Source: Toxoplasma gondii ME49
Taxonomy: Eukaryota; Apicomplexa; Conoidasida; Eucoccidiorida; Sarcocystidae
Length of the DNA stretch: 64,000 nucleotides
Direction of reading: 5' to 3'
Assembly (NCBI RefSeq): GCF_000006565.2
Contig: NC_031472.1
Coordinates: 1,083,227-1,147,226 of the forward strand
The notes beneath the pieces are model-generated. The model was not told the DNA's origin, did no database searches, and was given only the letters and a program-made list of their open reading frames with translations. Made by a program: the position numbers and the translations under genes. Of this stretch, positions 35,697 to 48,500 are shown in pieces; position 1 is the first letter of the stretch, and each line of letters starts with the position of its first letter.

Positions 35697-38254
35697 GGGT
35701 TTCCCTCCACTGGTACAGGGCTCACTGGCGCGCTGACTTCAAGTGGACACGAAGAGAAAGGAGGAAAACAAAAGCGAGCAGCAATATCACTCAGAAGTTA
35801 CTGAAAAAATGACGCATTCAAAACACGATGCTTTGTTTCTGTAACTGAAGCTCAAGATCCAGTGCACTATATTTCTTTCGCGAGACACAATCAATCCCGC
35901 ATGCGCTATGACATGGCTACCCGCCTGCAATCTGGTAGCACACCAATCCACCTAACCGGAGGTCGAAATAAGGCTATGATGCCGAATGCGTTACCTCCCA
36001 CTGTATCGGTCCACCACAGATGCATCCTAGTAAGTTGTTAACATAGACACACACTCAACAGCAAAATTGAAAGGCTGGTAGGTAAAGTGTTAGCGCCAGC
36101 GTATCGATCGTAGTTGCCCGTCATGGAAATGATGCGGCTAGAACGTCGAAAGTTGCAGGTGCTGCAGGCAGGATCTCACACCACTATGGCGTGGTGTTAA
36201 CGAAGAATTTTCGCGTAAATGTCTAAAACATACCCATGGCAGGCGTATTTTTCGCCTGCATGCTGAGTTTTAGGACAGATACTTCTAAAAGTGATGTTTC
36301 ATCGCGGCGGTCTACAGACAGTCGCTGGGTGAACCAGAGCAGCACTGTGGAGGCAAAGAAAGTCCTTTACATCCCAGTGTTTTGGCACACAACCTATGCG
36401 TGATGAGCTTCTGTCAGTGGCAAACAAGAGCGTTCCAGTGATACATGATACTCTTGATAGAACATTTCGAGCTCCACGGTAACATAGCCTTCGGTGCGGG
36501 TCTGCCGAAGCCACCACAGCCGTTATTAGATGAAACTTCTGCCGGCGGCACCTTGGTCTTTGATAGCGGCAGCTAGTCCCGCCGTCCTAGGATAGCATCG
36601 TGACCCAACACTTGGTGGACACTACTGCGCAACAGCGCTTCCTCCCTGGGGTCGTGCTCAGAGTGTCGTCTAGTGTTCTTGCGTACGGTGCAAAAACATG
36701 TTGTTTTACCTCATCATTGGAAAGTGGTTGCCCTAAGACTCCTCCAAACACCACGCTCAAAATAGAAATGAATTCCTTCTATTAGTAAATGCACCTTGAC
36801 CTGATCACGACATCGTCTTCCGCACGGCGCCATGATTTCCTCTCTTCGAACGATCCTCGTGTTACCAAAATGAGATACGCCAACATCTGAGCTCTGGCTA
36901 GCGTAAAAGGAGATGAATTTCCCATCAACAGCTCAACCATCTCGAGCTTTTTCGTCTGTTGAGCCGAGACTGGGAACGGCTGGTTACAAGGAACAGTCTT
37001 GCTGTGAAGAGAGGAGCCAGCGTGCAGCAATCCCACGGCTGCACCAGGGTGCTTCTGCTAGGTCTTCTAAGACTATTGCATCTGGCTCTACACGAGGCTC
37101 ACCCGCGGTGGGTTTGAAAGTCTACTTATTTGATAAAATCCACAATTGCTTTATGATTCTGTATTTCCATTCGTGCAATTACGATATCTACAGACAGTGT
37201 GTTGCATTGTGGAAGTGGGTACAGCCGTGAGCAGGCGATCTGCTTCGGTCCGACACTGGAGAGGCAAGAATCTTTTGAAGTTAACGCTGTATTCCTTTTG
37301 GATTTTGCTCACTCTGGACTTTGCGGTACGTGGCAGGCTGCTGTAGCTTTTGTCTCTGACCTGGCAGTAAGCTTTCGTCCTAAATTTTCAGCACGCGTGT
37401 GGTCTGCGAGCGGCCCGCTGCCTGCACCAGCGTCAACCTTGCGACCTCGTATTTGACGGGAGATACGGGCACGTAGATGCTCCTGAAACCTAGTGCGTTC
37501 AGGTGTGTATGTCACTGTTGCTGCCCATCATTGTGCGTTTGGAGGGAACATGGTTTCCTTCGTGTGGATGCAGAGCGCCATAGCAACAGCGCCCCTACTT
37601 GAAGCCCCCCATGTTAAATTTCGAGTTTTCCTCTCCAGCGCATTCACAGTGTATCAATAGAATTCCCAGGTTCTATGTGATGTTGGCCGCGCTTAGCATG
37701 GTTGTCTGCCTAGGCAGTACTTTGCAGCGGTCTCTTGGAAAACTAATTTCTGCTACGCTTGATCCCAGCATGATGCGTGTGCTCATTTACTGCATAATAT
37801 GTAACCCAGCAGTACCACATCCAAGAGACGATGACATCCGTTTTCTCGAGAACAAGGGAGTTGCTACCACAAAGTGTATACGCGTAGACTGCCACGCCCC
37901 TCATTCATGGGGCTGCGGCCTGCCCCACAAAGGCAGGCTTGTTACCAAGCCATATGACTGCAACATCGGTTTTCACTTTTTGTGTGCTAGGGAGGGTTGG
38001 CGTGCCCCAAGGTTCTGCTATAGTTGAAGGCCGATACGGTTTCACGCTTCGTGTGTCAGTGGACCCAAAAAATGCATGGCGTTCATTGGCTTATGTGCCA
38101 CCAGTGATTAGGCACAAAAGGAACCCGGGCCGGTCCATTCATTCCGTTTTCTGCGGTCCTTCACTTGGCTCTTTTTGGAATTGAAATATTCATAGGCATC
38201 CACTATTTCTCTGATGAATTCCATGTTGTCTCCACCGACTAGAGACGGAAAAAG
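35697..38254. other. Shared divergent promoter region of the M20D and SPRY genes
   Basis: About 2.6 kb separates the two start codons, which point away from each other, so both 5' UTRs and promoters should lie here. A TGCATGC motif is at 36257-36263. Open frames are short except for a 142-codon one at 37599-38027, which shows no splice partners or motifs. I see no convincing gene. Confidence 0.6.
36257..36263. promoter_or_regulatory. TGCATGC palindrome upstream of M20D gene
   Basis: This perfect heptamer lies about 560 bases upstream of the M20D ATG. TGCATGC/GCATGC elements are recurrent promoter motifs in apicomplexans and are bound by ApiAP2 factors in some species. Function here is inferred from the motif alone, which also occurs in introns of this window. 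Confidence 0.25.
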
Positions 38255-41200
38255 ATGGGGAACGTTTGCGGAAAGGGTGGGTTTCTTCACAGCGGCGTCG
38301 AAGTAGACCTGGAGGCCCTCTATTCCTCTAGCTACGTAGCTGAGGGTAATAAGAAAGCCGAGGAGACAGCGCTTAAGCACTTTGCGAAGATGACAGAGGC
38401 TGAATGGTACGCGTGCCCACATCCATGAGGCTGTAGCTGCCGCTTCAGTTAACGGCATAAGCATCTAACGACGCGATCTACAATGGCGCGGACACATTTC
38501 CCCAACACCGCAGGTTCAGACAGAAATGCAAATGCCTGTGGGTTCAGAAATAGACAGTTCCGTTGAAGTGTTCGGCGCCTGTTCGAGAGTGGACACTGCC
38601 GCCGCAACGTACGTTTTTGTGTTCTAACGTTTTTGTGTCACCGAGTCTCCGACAGGAAAAACTAGCCGTGCCTTGAGTCGATCTGTGATCCAGAAGGGGG
38701 GTAAACGTGACTTTTCAGTACTACTGTGCGGTTTCCATCGCAAGTGAGCTGCTTTCGTTCGGATGTCTGTTTTTCACCGTCCTGTCATTTGAACTGCTTA
38801 TCACAGAGATAATAACCTGTTTCAGGACTTTAAGTTCTAACTAGTTTTCGGTGTCAATGTTGACGTCAGGAACATTGTAATGACAAAGGGCCCGTGCGGC
38901 TGGAGGATGCGCTTGCCGCCAAAGCCGGCAACAAATAAGTCTAGCGTAGATGTCGAGTCCAAGCATGATCGGCAGTTTGCAGCAGAAAAGAGCGGAACAA
39001 AAGACGAAGGCAGAAGCCGCATCCGCAGTTTCCGGGAGTCCGTGGCCCTTGTAATTGCTCCTGGGTCTACCATTAATACAAACACTCCTCGATCTGTGAG
39101 AGGCTGTGAGGTGGATATCATTCATGAAGGATGCTGCACTGTACGATTCGATACTCTGAATCCCTATAACTATGACGAGGAAGATGATGACGAGGAATCT
39201 ATGATAAAAACAGAACTTTATAATCTTTCGTCCCCTGTGGGCAAGGAGCATCTAACAGCTGGCAAGAAGCACATTCTTCACCCGAAGCCCGTTATTCTCC
39301 AGTCAACTCTCCCGCTTCCTCCCCAGGTACACCGTACCACTACAAAAGACTAGCAGATGGCTTGACAGACAGTTGCCAATTCTGTCGACCGATGACGTAC
39401 GGTTGACAGTTTTTCAAAAACTTGTCTTAGTGTGCGACGGATTGTTAGAGTACGTAGCGCTATGCGAAGACTAGTGCCACGTTAGTGTCCGAGAGAGTTC
39501 TGCTGCCGCTCTGAAACGCCAGTCCAAGTGCGATGAATAGACGGGAAACCCCATACCACTGCCTGCGACCTACATCACCTCTCCCCACATAGAGCCGTCT
39601 AGTAACCCTTACTCCCCATATTCAGAGAAAGGTCTGTTATTTTTGAGGAGCTGGACAAATCTGCGCCACATGGTCCAGCTAAGAGGCGAAATACGCCATC
39701 AAAACACGTTTTATGTGTGTGGAAAAAACTGTGTTTTAGCGCCCCGATCGTATCCGTGACTCATATCATCCAGAGTCTGTTTGGGGCACGCCGGCTGTAT
39801 TTACCACGTGTTCCACAAATGTCTTGACACGTGAGTATGTTGATACACATGCAGTCGGAGCTTTACTTTGAGGTAGAATTTCTTTCCCTTCAATCTCCGG
39901 GAAAAAAGCAACCCTCGTGGATGGATTTCTCTCACGTCTTCGTCGGACTAGCTCCCAATCCGTTCCCTCAAAAGCATGTTCCAGGGGTCCTCAGTCATTC
40001 CTGTGCGATCTCAACGTCCGGGTCCATTCATGTTGGCAAGCCGGAGCCGGCAGCAGTTACGGATTCCCTTGTGGTAAGCAGTTGCATCCGGTGGCGCTGA
40101 ATGACCGTTTGTTCATGTTTTGCAGAGCACGGCTGACTAGATGCGGGGACAGCGGTAGTGCAGGATGTTTGCGACGTTCAAGCGAGTACACTAACGTTTA
40201 GACAGCCTGCTCACGATCTTGAGCAGGAAGCTGCGGACATCATCCGGACACCGATCTCAACTGCACAGCTAATATTCTCTTGATAGCTGCATTCGATATA
40301 TGACAAGAAAGCATTGTAGGCCAGTGTAGGGCACACACGAACGTGAATCACATAGCTATAATGATGCGCGTGCATGCGTATGTTAAACAGTATCAGCCGA
40401 AGAAACCGCGTCTTGCGGAATGACCACTTTGACAACTATACCTCGTGCGGGTCTGCAGGAGGGCGATGTCCTCGGAGTTCTCCTTTGTCGAAGAACCGGT
40501 ACAGTTCTGTTTTTGCTTAACGGAGCACCGATCAAAGCCGTGAGCTTCCCCGATATAATTTTGAACGAGACGGACCCAAGTTCGTTCACCGCCGCGGAAG
40601 ACCATCGTCCGCCGCCGTCAGCTCCAGATATTTACGTGACCATCGGCGTGATAGGCAGAGGCGAGTGTGAGATTAACTTCGGTGGGAAAACTTATACCGC
40701 GCATGGGTACATCAAAGACATCAGTGGAGGCATCATTCGGTCAAACGCGCCCATCCAAGCTCGTGTCTTTGGCCAGCGCCTCGCCAACTTCTCTCAGATG
40801 CTTGTAAGGGCTCGCGTGTGCAGTTTGTCGGACACAACGGGCTTATTCAGCCGCTCGCGATGTGCGTGCGGTGTTCTAGCTGAAGGAGAGAGTTCTAAAG
40901 CAAGGCACGAATGAGTCATACATCGCAGTTGTCCTCCTAGTATCCAGCGATTATGACTCGGTGGATCGCACAGTATCGCGATACGAAGCTATGAATGTCG
41001 CTTCCATCACTTTCTGACAGGTGACGAAGGACGACACTCTACTGGAGCTCCCATTCGCTGATTAGAGTACCTGAAAACTAACGAGTAGTCCAAACCGCTG
41101 TCCCATCCATGCTAACGCCATTCACGAAAAGCAAAGCGAGCAACAATTGAGTGTAATCATGAAGCCATCAAACTCGGTGAAAACCAGTTTTGCCCACGCT

Positions 41201-44200
41201 TGCCTCACAATGACGTGCCCTGAATCGAGGTGCACGCACCACACATTTCTCTATTCATCTCTGGCGTGTCTGGTCCAAATCGGACAAGGTTTCAAGCGCA
41301 TAGCATTGTGGATAGCACACAACAGTTTTTGTGTTAGGAGCTAGAATTGTTAGCGTTCTAGCTGACGTGCTTTGGTCCGAACCGGTTCGGGAAGAAAGCA
41401 GACAGCACGTGCTTCTTGTTAACCGCAAAACTATCGAGGTGGAGATGTGCTCAGTGGAAACCTGCTTGCGGCAGAACGGCTTACTTCGGAGTCGTCCGTG
41501 TCAAAAAGTGAGACACCGTTTCGGGCTTTGTGGTGGCCTCCTAGTGAAGAATGAAACTGTTTCAGTGTGCCTTTTCAGGCCGAACTACAACTATTCTACC
41601 AGATCCACTGTCCTGTTATGCTTCCCAAAGCGAAAGGCATGGTTGTAATGAATATCTCCAGAAGAGAGGTAGGTGGTCTCCAGAAACTGCTGGAACAGGT
41701 GCACACGGCTCGTATGTTTTTACACACGGCAAAATTCTTCCTTCTGTGCAGCATCTTACTTTCACAAGCGGCGTAAAGCTCTAACGTGTAAACTGCAGTT
41801 CGTGAAGATAGGACCGCGAAATCTCGTGCGATCAAATCCCAACCCCAGGAGTTCAGACCCTATTTGCTGCTTTTCGTTCTCCAGTCTTCTAGTCGTGCCG
41901 GTTTTGTATGCTTTAAAATTCGACACAAGTCAGCATGTGGTGATTGTTTTTGCTGATGCACGCCTGGGGCTCAGTTCACAGGTCGTAGTGTCCATGCCGT
42001 TCCATTGCTCTTCTCGTGGCTCGTTACCGTTCATTTAAATCAAGATTCGGCAGAAAACAGGGTTATGAAAACTATCTCTCTCGCTTTTGAAAAACCATTT
42101 TCCTGCATGCAGATGTTTGGATATACGTATCTATGAAATTACGTATATGTTTATATGTATGGATGGATGTGCGTTTGTATGTACGCTTGTGGGTAGAAAG
42201 GCGCACAATGAATTCACCAGATGTCAGGCAGTGGAGACACAGCCTTCACTCCAAAGTATCGTGAGTGTTGTATTCAAACGTCTGACCAAAGTCGTAATAT
42301 TTTCACTTGGTTCCGTGTGTGATATTCGCTTATGCTTTCCCATGCCACAGGAATTCGAAGAGGAACTAAAGGCCAACTACGGAAAGAGCCTCCAGGATGT
42401 ACGAAGGATAGTGGAAGATGGTGCGTGTACACGGTCATTCGCTGAGACGCTCTTTCTGGGTTGCCAAATCGTTGACCATGGGTGCCCCTCAGTTTCTTTT
42501 GGAATGTCATTGACTGCTTTGTCGTATACATATACAGGCTACCGACTGCACGGTAAACCATTTTCACTGCAGTGCAAATTGTGGAACACAGCAAGTGCTT
42601 CTTGCTAATCTTTCTGGTGATCCAGCAGCCGTTAGGCTGGGAAGATACCGTGAGGATAACTTCAGCACATATACGTACGTGAAGCTAAGGTATTGTGGAA
42701 AGTATGTGGCTGTAGTTTTCATGCGTATCAATCAACACACCGTAAAAAAAGCATCCGCTCTGTGATATGTCTGTCTCTCAGTTCTCAGGAGGAAACTTTA
42801 TAACTTTCTCCGCCAACACGACCCATCTCGGCTTCCAGAGATAAACAGCATTATTCAGGAAACACATGGAGAGGCAAGTCTGCTGGGAAACGTTGTATCT
42901 GATTAGCCGCAGTACGCTAGTAACACACGTATTCCACATCGAGCCTCACCACAAGTTATTCCGTGAATGCCAAGCGACACCGTTTGCCTGCAACGAACTA
43001 AAAAGAAGGGACGTTGTCTCCGAAGACACGTATACATCTGGCACTGTAGGATGTTTCACGCATCGAACTACAGACAGAGTGTCCGCCTTTTCGGTTTCAC
43101 AAAGGTGCTTATCGCCTTAAGGCTAAACGCAGCCTATGGACACGCGGTGTTGGCCACCGGCACAGCCTGTTCTCGCAGTCGTATCCGATTTTGCCGAGCA
43201 GAAAACGTCACAACCATCATCAGCTCATACAAGACGTTCTCCATTGTGGGGAACTCAAAACGATCTCAGGAGCGGCAACGCGCCACCTTAAGAGAAAGAT
43301 ATGAAGTATGGGATTACGCTCACTACATTTTGCTTGCAGATCGAGAGAATCAACGACCTGTTACGTCGGAGGTATCAAGCCGACCTTAACCGAGTCTCCC
43401 TCCGACGCAAACAAAGTACGAAATGATACCGCTGACTTTTTCCAAGTTTGTGTTGTATACGAATATCCCGATGAAGGATCTATTAATAGGACGAGGAAGC
43501 CATATTCTCTGTTTTCAAACTCCACACGTGGCAGAACGCATGGCCGTTGAATGTTTCCGAAGAAGTGATGGTCTGCTTAATTTGAGGATGCTTGTACACT
43601 CCACCAGACGCGTCGCGTGCGTTGGACTTTATGCGCAGGTGTCGAAAGAATGCTGACGGAGTATCACCGCGTTCACAGAGCCACGGTGGAGGCTACCAAG
43701 ATCGACGTAGGGGAGAGACAAAACATGAAAGCAGCGACAAAAACACAGCGGTGTAACAGGTCCCAGTGACTGATCTACATCGTTGCAAGAACGGGTTTGG
43801 AATACAGAAAATCACTTGTACCAGTACATTTATACATCGATAGAAAAACAGATACATATATTTATACGTGTTTCCATCAACATTTGTTTCACTACAAGTG
43901 TCATGATATTTGTGTAGATGGACACGCAAGCGTGAAAACAAGGTATATCGGAAATCTGGAATCTGGAATGCACACTCTGATGGCAGGCAGCTGTATGCAG
44001 AACAATCCCGTTGATTTTCTGGTTTGACCTCCACCTCCGGACAGAAGCTCCTGCATGCGAAGTTTATTCTTTTTGTTTTACCGGTCAACCTTTAGGCCCC
44101 AAGCTCGTTGAAGTAACTGTCTAACTGTTCTTGTTGGTTTGGGTTTCCTCAGCAACTGGCCGAGCAAGCATTGACGAAGCCTAAGGCGGTTGATGCGTAT

Positions 44201-47200
44201 CTAAGAGATAAATACGGAAATGGAATCAATATTCTCCTCCAGGTAGAACTGTGCGCGGTCTACGCCACTATGCATATAGACATTCACATGTGGGCACTGC
44301 TTACGAGACAGAGAGAGCGAAAATACACAGGCAGTGACACGGGCAGAAACTTAGGCGCCATGCCTCGGCACAGAGGGTTTGAAGTCAGTCGTGTCTCACA
44401 CAGGCGCTAAATCATGGTGTACGCGCGAGACTCATGCAGTCGAAACGCATTGTTTCTTCACTGAACAAAAGGTCCTTTCCCACTTTAGGGTGCCTGGGAT
44501 AGTCCACTAGTCAAGCTTCGCACCCCCACGGCAGCTACTGGATTCGGCATGCACTTTAAATGCTCAATCTTCGTTGACGTTTAGCAGCTGCCATACATTC
44601 CTCCAAAATACATATTTATCACGCTCCCCCTTTTTCGTAACTTGAAAACATGGGAGGCCGTCGTCGACTCAATCGGTCTGCGTGTTTTGCAGAAACGGCT
44701 GGAACAGATATACGATGCTTACGCTCCGGAAAACAGATCTGAAATCCCTATACTGGTTCAAACGTATCCACGTAAACCTGCCATCCGCGCGCCCTTGCCT
44801 CATTCGTGGGAGGTGTCTTACTTTCTGGTCAACGAGCCTGATCTGCACTGCGTGCGAACGTATACAGTTTAGCTGGGAACTTTTTTCAATCGCTGTTGAG
44901 TTGGCTCCAGTATCTCACATGTACAGTTGTATTCCGGCCACCCGCAAGCACGATGTCCTCACGGCGGGGGTTTGTGTGCGATAGTGCTGAGAACCGAATG
45001 GAGGGCTGCTGCTTCAGCGCTTGACATTCCATCCAGAGTTACACTGAGATCTGAGCTGCGCCAGTCACGTTCCTATATGTGTATATATGTGAATGTGTAA
45101 AAAGATAAATATATATTACATATATTCGTTTGCAGGATTACCCATATGTGCATATATGCAATTACATCGTGATGCATGTGTACAACTATTATTGATGTCT
45201 AAAAACACACTATTGAGCCTACATGCTCCGCATGAACGAGGTGCAAACGACTGCCCCTTGCTCCCAGCAGAGCTCGCGCTTTTCGTGGTGTCTGTATATC
45301 CTCGTCACTGTCGCGCTGCAATGCTCACCCTCACCAAAAGTGATCATCCCGCTTTTGTTGATGTTTCTCAAGAGCTGCACATTCCTTACTGCCTTTGTTC
45401 ATGCCGCATTGTGTTCCATTCCAAAGGCTTTATCTAACTGCTCATCTGTTGTGTGCGTGTCTTCGTAGTTTTCGATGACGAGTTCCAGTTGTACTGCAAA
45501 TTGAAAGTGAAGTACAACTTGGACTTGTTCACATTTTCGCCCCTTGACAGCGCATCGAGTGACTTGGCAGCGATTCGTAAGAACCTACGGCCGAAGATGC
45601 CGAAGAAGCTACAGCTTCTTGAGGGGGAAGAACTCCCAACCGGCGAGGGGCTGAGAGGATCCGATCCTGCAACAAGTAGGCGCAAAAGCCGCCGCGTAGA
45701 CGCTACCGGTTCCATGCTGGCCAAAGAACGAAAGAGTGTGCGAAGAGCAAGTCGCGCGGTTGCGGGCATGGCTGCGGCGGCGGCGGCAGCCACAGCAGCG
45801 GCACAAGCGGCGGAAAATGCGGCAGCTGCAGCAGCGGCAGCTGCAGCAGCGGCAGCTGCTGCAAATGTGAAGGAACACGACCTAAATAAAGAGAAAATGC
45901 GGGAAGCCCGTGAGGAGCGGCGCAAAGAACGAGATTTGCGCCGGAAAAGTAGACTCGAAAGAGATACGTTGAAGGACGTGATTGAGCAGGGGGGGAGGGA
46001 GCAGGACGAGGAAGGTGCCAGAGCGAATCCGACGCTGAAAGCGGTAACGGAGGATACGAGAAACGACACTGTGGAAGCAGAAAAAGAGACAAGCCACACA
46101 CCACTAGGCAAGGAGGGTGAGAAGGAGTCGTGTGCAGCTACGTTGAAAGTCGGAAACAGCAGCGAGGAGGAGTTGGAACCCTGTAAACACGCTAAGAAGC
46201 CGAGTGCGGAAGCGGCGGATCAAAAACGCCATGCATCTCTCAAAAGCCAGGACGAGGAAACGGAGACTCCAGCGGCAGACGAAACTGGAAATTCGGATAG
46301 GCCTGCACATGGCCGACAAATCAAGTCCGTTCGGATTTCTACAGTGGCGCTTCCTCACGACACGGACTCGAGCAGATACGAACTCCCCAGCGATGACGAA
46401 GAACGGAATAACGAAGAGAACTCGGGTCGCGTGCCTCCTCATGACGAACATGGAAACAACCGTGACGAGAGTGAGACAATAGCTCTGCCGTCGACAGAAG
46501 ATCAAACATATGGTGGGAACCCATATCCTGGCGCGCAACAGCCGCAAGAAGAACCAGACACCTGTGGTTTGTTTGGACCGACAGAGAACACGGAGGACGT
46601 AGACGAGGAGAGAAATGGAACCGGGGACAAGGAGCCTAGCCCCCCCACCGCTTCGTCACCATCAGGTGAGCGTGAGTACACAAATGGAACTCAGAGGCGG
46701 AGGTTTTCGCCTGAATATCTGTTCAACTCTGCTGACATAACGCCCTGGCAACGTGGCCATTCCCCCACACGACTTGAGAGCCGAATGTCTTCACAGGGGG
46801 TGCATGTCTTTCCGGCGGTTGAACCGGCTCCCGCATACATAGCGCCACCACCACACACCTACCCCTTGATCTGTCGAATCGTCTTTTCTCCAGAGGTAGC
46901 AGATGCATCGAGTGCTGCAGAAAATGGCTCCGTCTGCAACGAGAACGCTCACGCGGAAGACAGCTCTCCGCTACACGGAGAAGACGACGACAGTCTCAAG
47001 CGAGAGAACAAAAGTGTGTGTCCATCTTCACTGGCGCCTGAGGTGGAGCCGAGTAACGTGACTTCCGCGAGCGAGTTAAGGAATCAGGAGCCTGTCCCTC
47101 TCAGAAAAGCAAGTGAAACCTCTCTAAGCGACGATGAGGCAGAACGCTCCGAGGCCACTGAGAGTGTTGACCCCTTTGAAGACTCCCTCACATTGCATCA

Positions 47201-47366
47201 CGAAGACCCTAATATTGACCAGGAGGATGGACGGCAGAACTGTGCTTCAGTTTCCACAGTTCTAATGGAGACGGCAAAGGGTTTCGTTGAAGATGTGGTT
47301 AGACGAAGCAGTCAGCTGACTGGGCTCGATTTAGTTCAGAATTTGGTGAAATTGCAGAGTCCATAG
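38255..47366 (+). CDS. SPRY-domain protein with N-terminal acylation motif and helical repeats
   Basis: Exons: 38255-38406, 38870-39326, 39855-40073, 40164-40185 (tentative), 40391-40803, 41579-41668, 42351-42420, 42782-42873, 43340-43415, 43639-43706, 44153-44242, 44693-44771, 45469-47366. They sum to 1,241 residues. ATG 38255 follows an in-frame TAG and has a good purine-rich context; the protein starts MGNVCGK, a Gly2 plus Cys5 pattern like that of dually acylated membrane-anchored proteins. An acidic stretch (YDEEDDDEE) precedes a SPRY domain at about 204-385. Its recognisable strands include LYFEVEF, HVFVGLAP, GDVLGVLL and GECEINFGGKTY. Four helical units follow (about 422-640), each split over two exons. 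Then come a poly-Ala run (about 707-743), a basic Arg/Glu helix and a roughly 480-residue acidic, probably disordered tail. SPRY domains bind proteins, so a membrane-anchored cytoskeletal or signalling scaffold is a reasonable inference. The weakest part is the join inside the SPRY domain, where a 22-nt exon is needed to keep phase. Confidence 0.82.
41579..45540 (+). repeat. Four two-exon helical repeat units in the SPRY protein
   Basis: Units are encoded by 41579-41668 + 42351-42420, 42782-42873 + 43340-43415, 43639-43706 + 44153-44242, and 44693-44771 + start of 45469-47366. The shared pattern is a Leu/Tyr-rich helix (LFYQIH, LYNFLRQHDP, MLTEYHRV, QIYDAYAP), then a second helix ending [LV]-x2-x-Y (LKANYG, LRRRYQ, LRDKYG, LKVKYN). 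In units 1 and 2 the spacing across the exon junction to the final Tyr is 13 residues. From memory, similar about 45-residue helical hairpins occur in cytoskeletal and flagellar proteins of protists; I cannot name a Pfam family. Confidence 0.6.
42874..43339 (+). other. Probable GC-AG intron
   Basis: The exon ending at 42873 is best joined with a GC donor (GAG, then GCAAGT), an otherwise perfect match to the donor consensus. Using it keeps phase 0 and gives the helical unit the same 13-residue spacing as unit 1. GT sites further downstream (at about 42888-42891) would also be in phase but would insert about seven extra residues into the repeat. Confidence 0.6.
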
Positions 47367-47582
47367 GCAGGAACAAGATGAGGCGAAGACATGAAATGTT
47401 GCGATAGTCTGCTGGGAAGCTCTGTGGTGAAGGAGACATTTTTAACGGTTTGTTAAGAGCAGCTAAACAATGGTAGAAACAATGTGATTAATTTCGTGTA
47501 GGAAACCTATAATCTATACCCACAAATAACAGTATATCTGTGGAACTACAGTTATGTCTAAATATGTGAACATGCACACGTC

Positions 47583-47620
<38 letters not shown>
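47583..47620. repeat. (TA)n/(TATG)n microsatellite
   Basis: A run of about 13 TA dinucleotides followed by TATG repeats, downstream of the SPRY gene. Confidence 0.95.
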
Positions 47621-47691
47621 ACATGCGCATGTAATACCGGCAGTCGTTACCAGAGCTGCTGAAGCTCTCATATTGCGGTCGCTTTCTGCAT

Positions 47692-47922
47692 ATGAAACAA
47701 CTGTATCGCTCCAGTAAAAACAGGAACGGAGTTACTGTCATAACGGTGAACATAAATGTGGCCAAGACGGAGTCGTCGACAGGAAAACAAATGGCATGCT
47801 CGTGGCCCTCCGCAGAGCAACCGCCCGTTCAACTATACAAGCAACAACTAGTCGAGCTGCTGTGGAAGCTTATTTCGCCACATTACCACGAGGTATCCGC
47901 GGAGATACGCGCACTGTTATAG
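47692..47922 (+). CDS. Candidate 76-residue small ORF
   Basis: ATG 47692 to TAG 47920-47922, unspliced. The C-terminal half (KQQLVELLWKLISPHY) would form an amphipathic helix, and the amino-acid mix is plausible for a protein. It sits within 1.1 kb between two convergent 3' ends, where independent transcription would be unusual, and it could be chance or an alternative 3' exon of the SPRY gene. Confidence 0.2.
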   Translation: MKQLYRSSKNRNGVTVITVNINVAKTESSTGKQMACSWPSAEQPPVQLYKQQLVELLWKLISPHYHEVSAEIRALL

Positions 47923-48500
47923 CCACGTGTATCAGTACGTGAATCAAGATAAGCACCTATATTGATACGGGAACTTCTTGTATATATATACATATGCACA
48001 ATCACACACACACAAGACCGTTGTGAGTCATACCAACACCAACTCTCTGCGTGTCGACTTTCCCCACATCTTGAGACAGGACCAGTTGGCGCGACACGTG
48101 CGATTGTTCGCCGCAGCAGCATGCGTGTGTTGATTGAGTAGTCGAGAATAACACCAATCAATTCAAAGGCGGGATGCTCACGATATTCGTGATCATCTTT
48201 CAGTGGAACGTTACGCACAGATATACCGCGTTCCCGGATCACGTCGCAGCTTCTGAATGGAGGTTCGTTTCAGAGATCGACCTCACCATGCTGGTGATAA
48301 AACCACTCCCCGCAAAAGCCACCATTTCTCTCGATTGTTGCTCTTTACTTAGACCGGACACAGATAGACCGCACAGCCGAAGCAAGTAAAACGTTCTGAC
48401 GTCTACTGTACATCCCTTAAAAGAGTAAACACCTCGAAACGAGTCCAAACATGCTAAATTGCATGCATATATATACATATATATATGCATGTTTGGCATG

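Larger units (their letters stand above)
47367..48500. other. Intergenic region between convergent SPRY and DHHC genes
   Basis: It contains the 3' UTRs of both genes, a (TA)n tract at about 47583-47608 followed by TATG repeats, and a TA-rich near-palindrome flanked by TGCATG at 48459-48492. One small plus-strand open frame (47692-47922) is listed separately. Confidence 0.7.

Noticed and set aside
38108..38464. 118-codon minus-strand open frame
   Set aside because: It overlaps the SPRY gene's first exon in antisense. It has no in-phase partner exons, whereas the plus-strand exon joins the next one perfectly.
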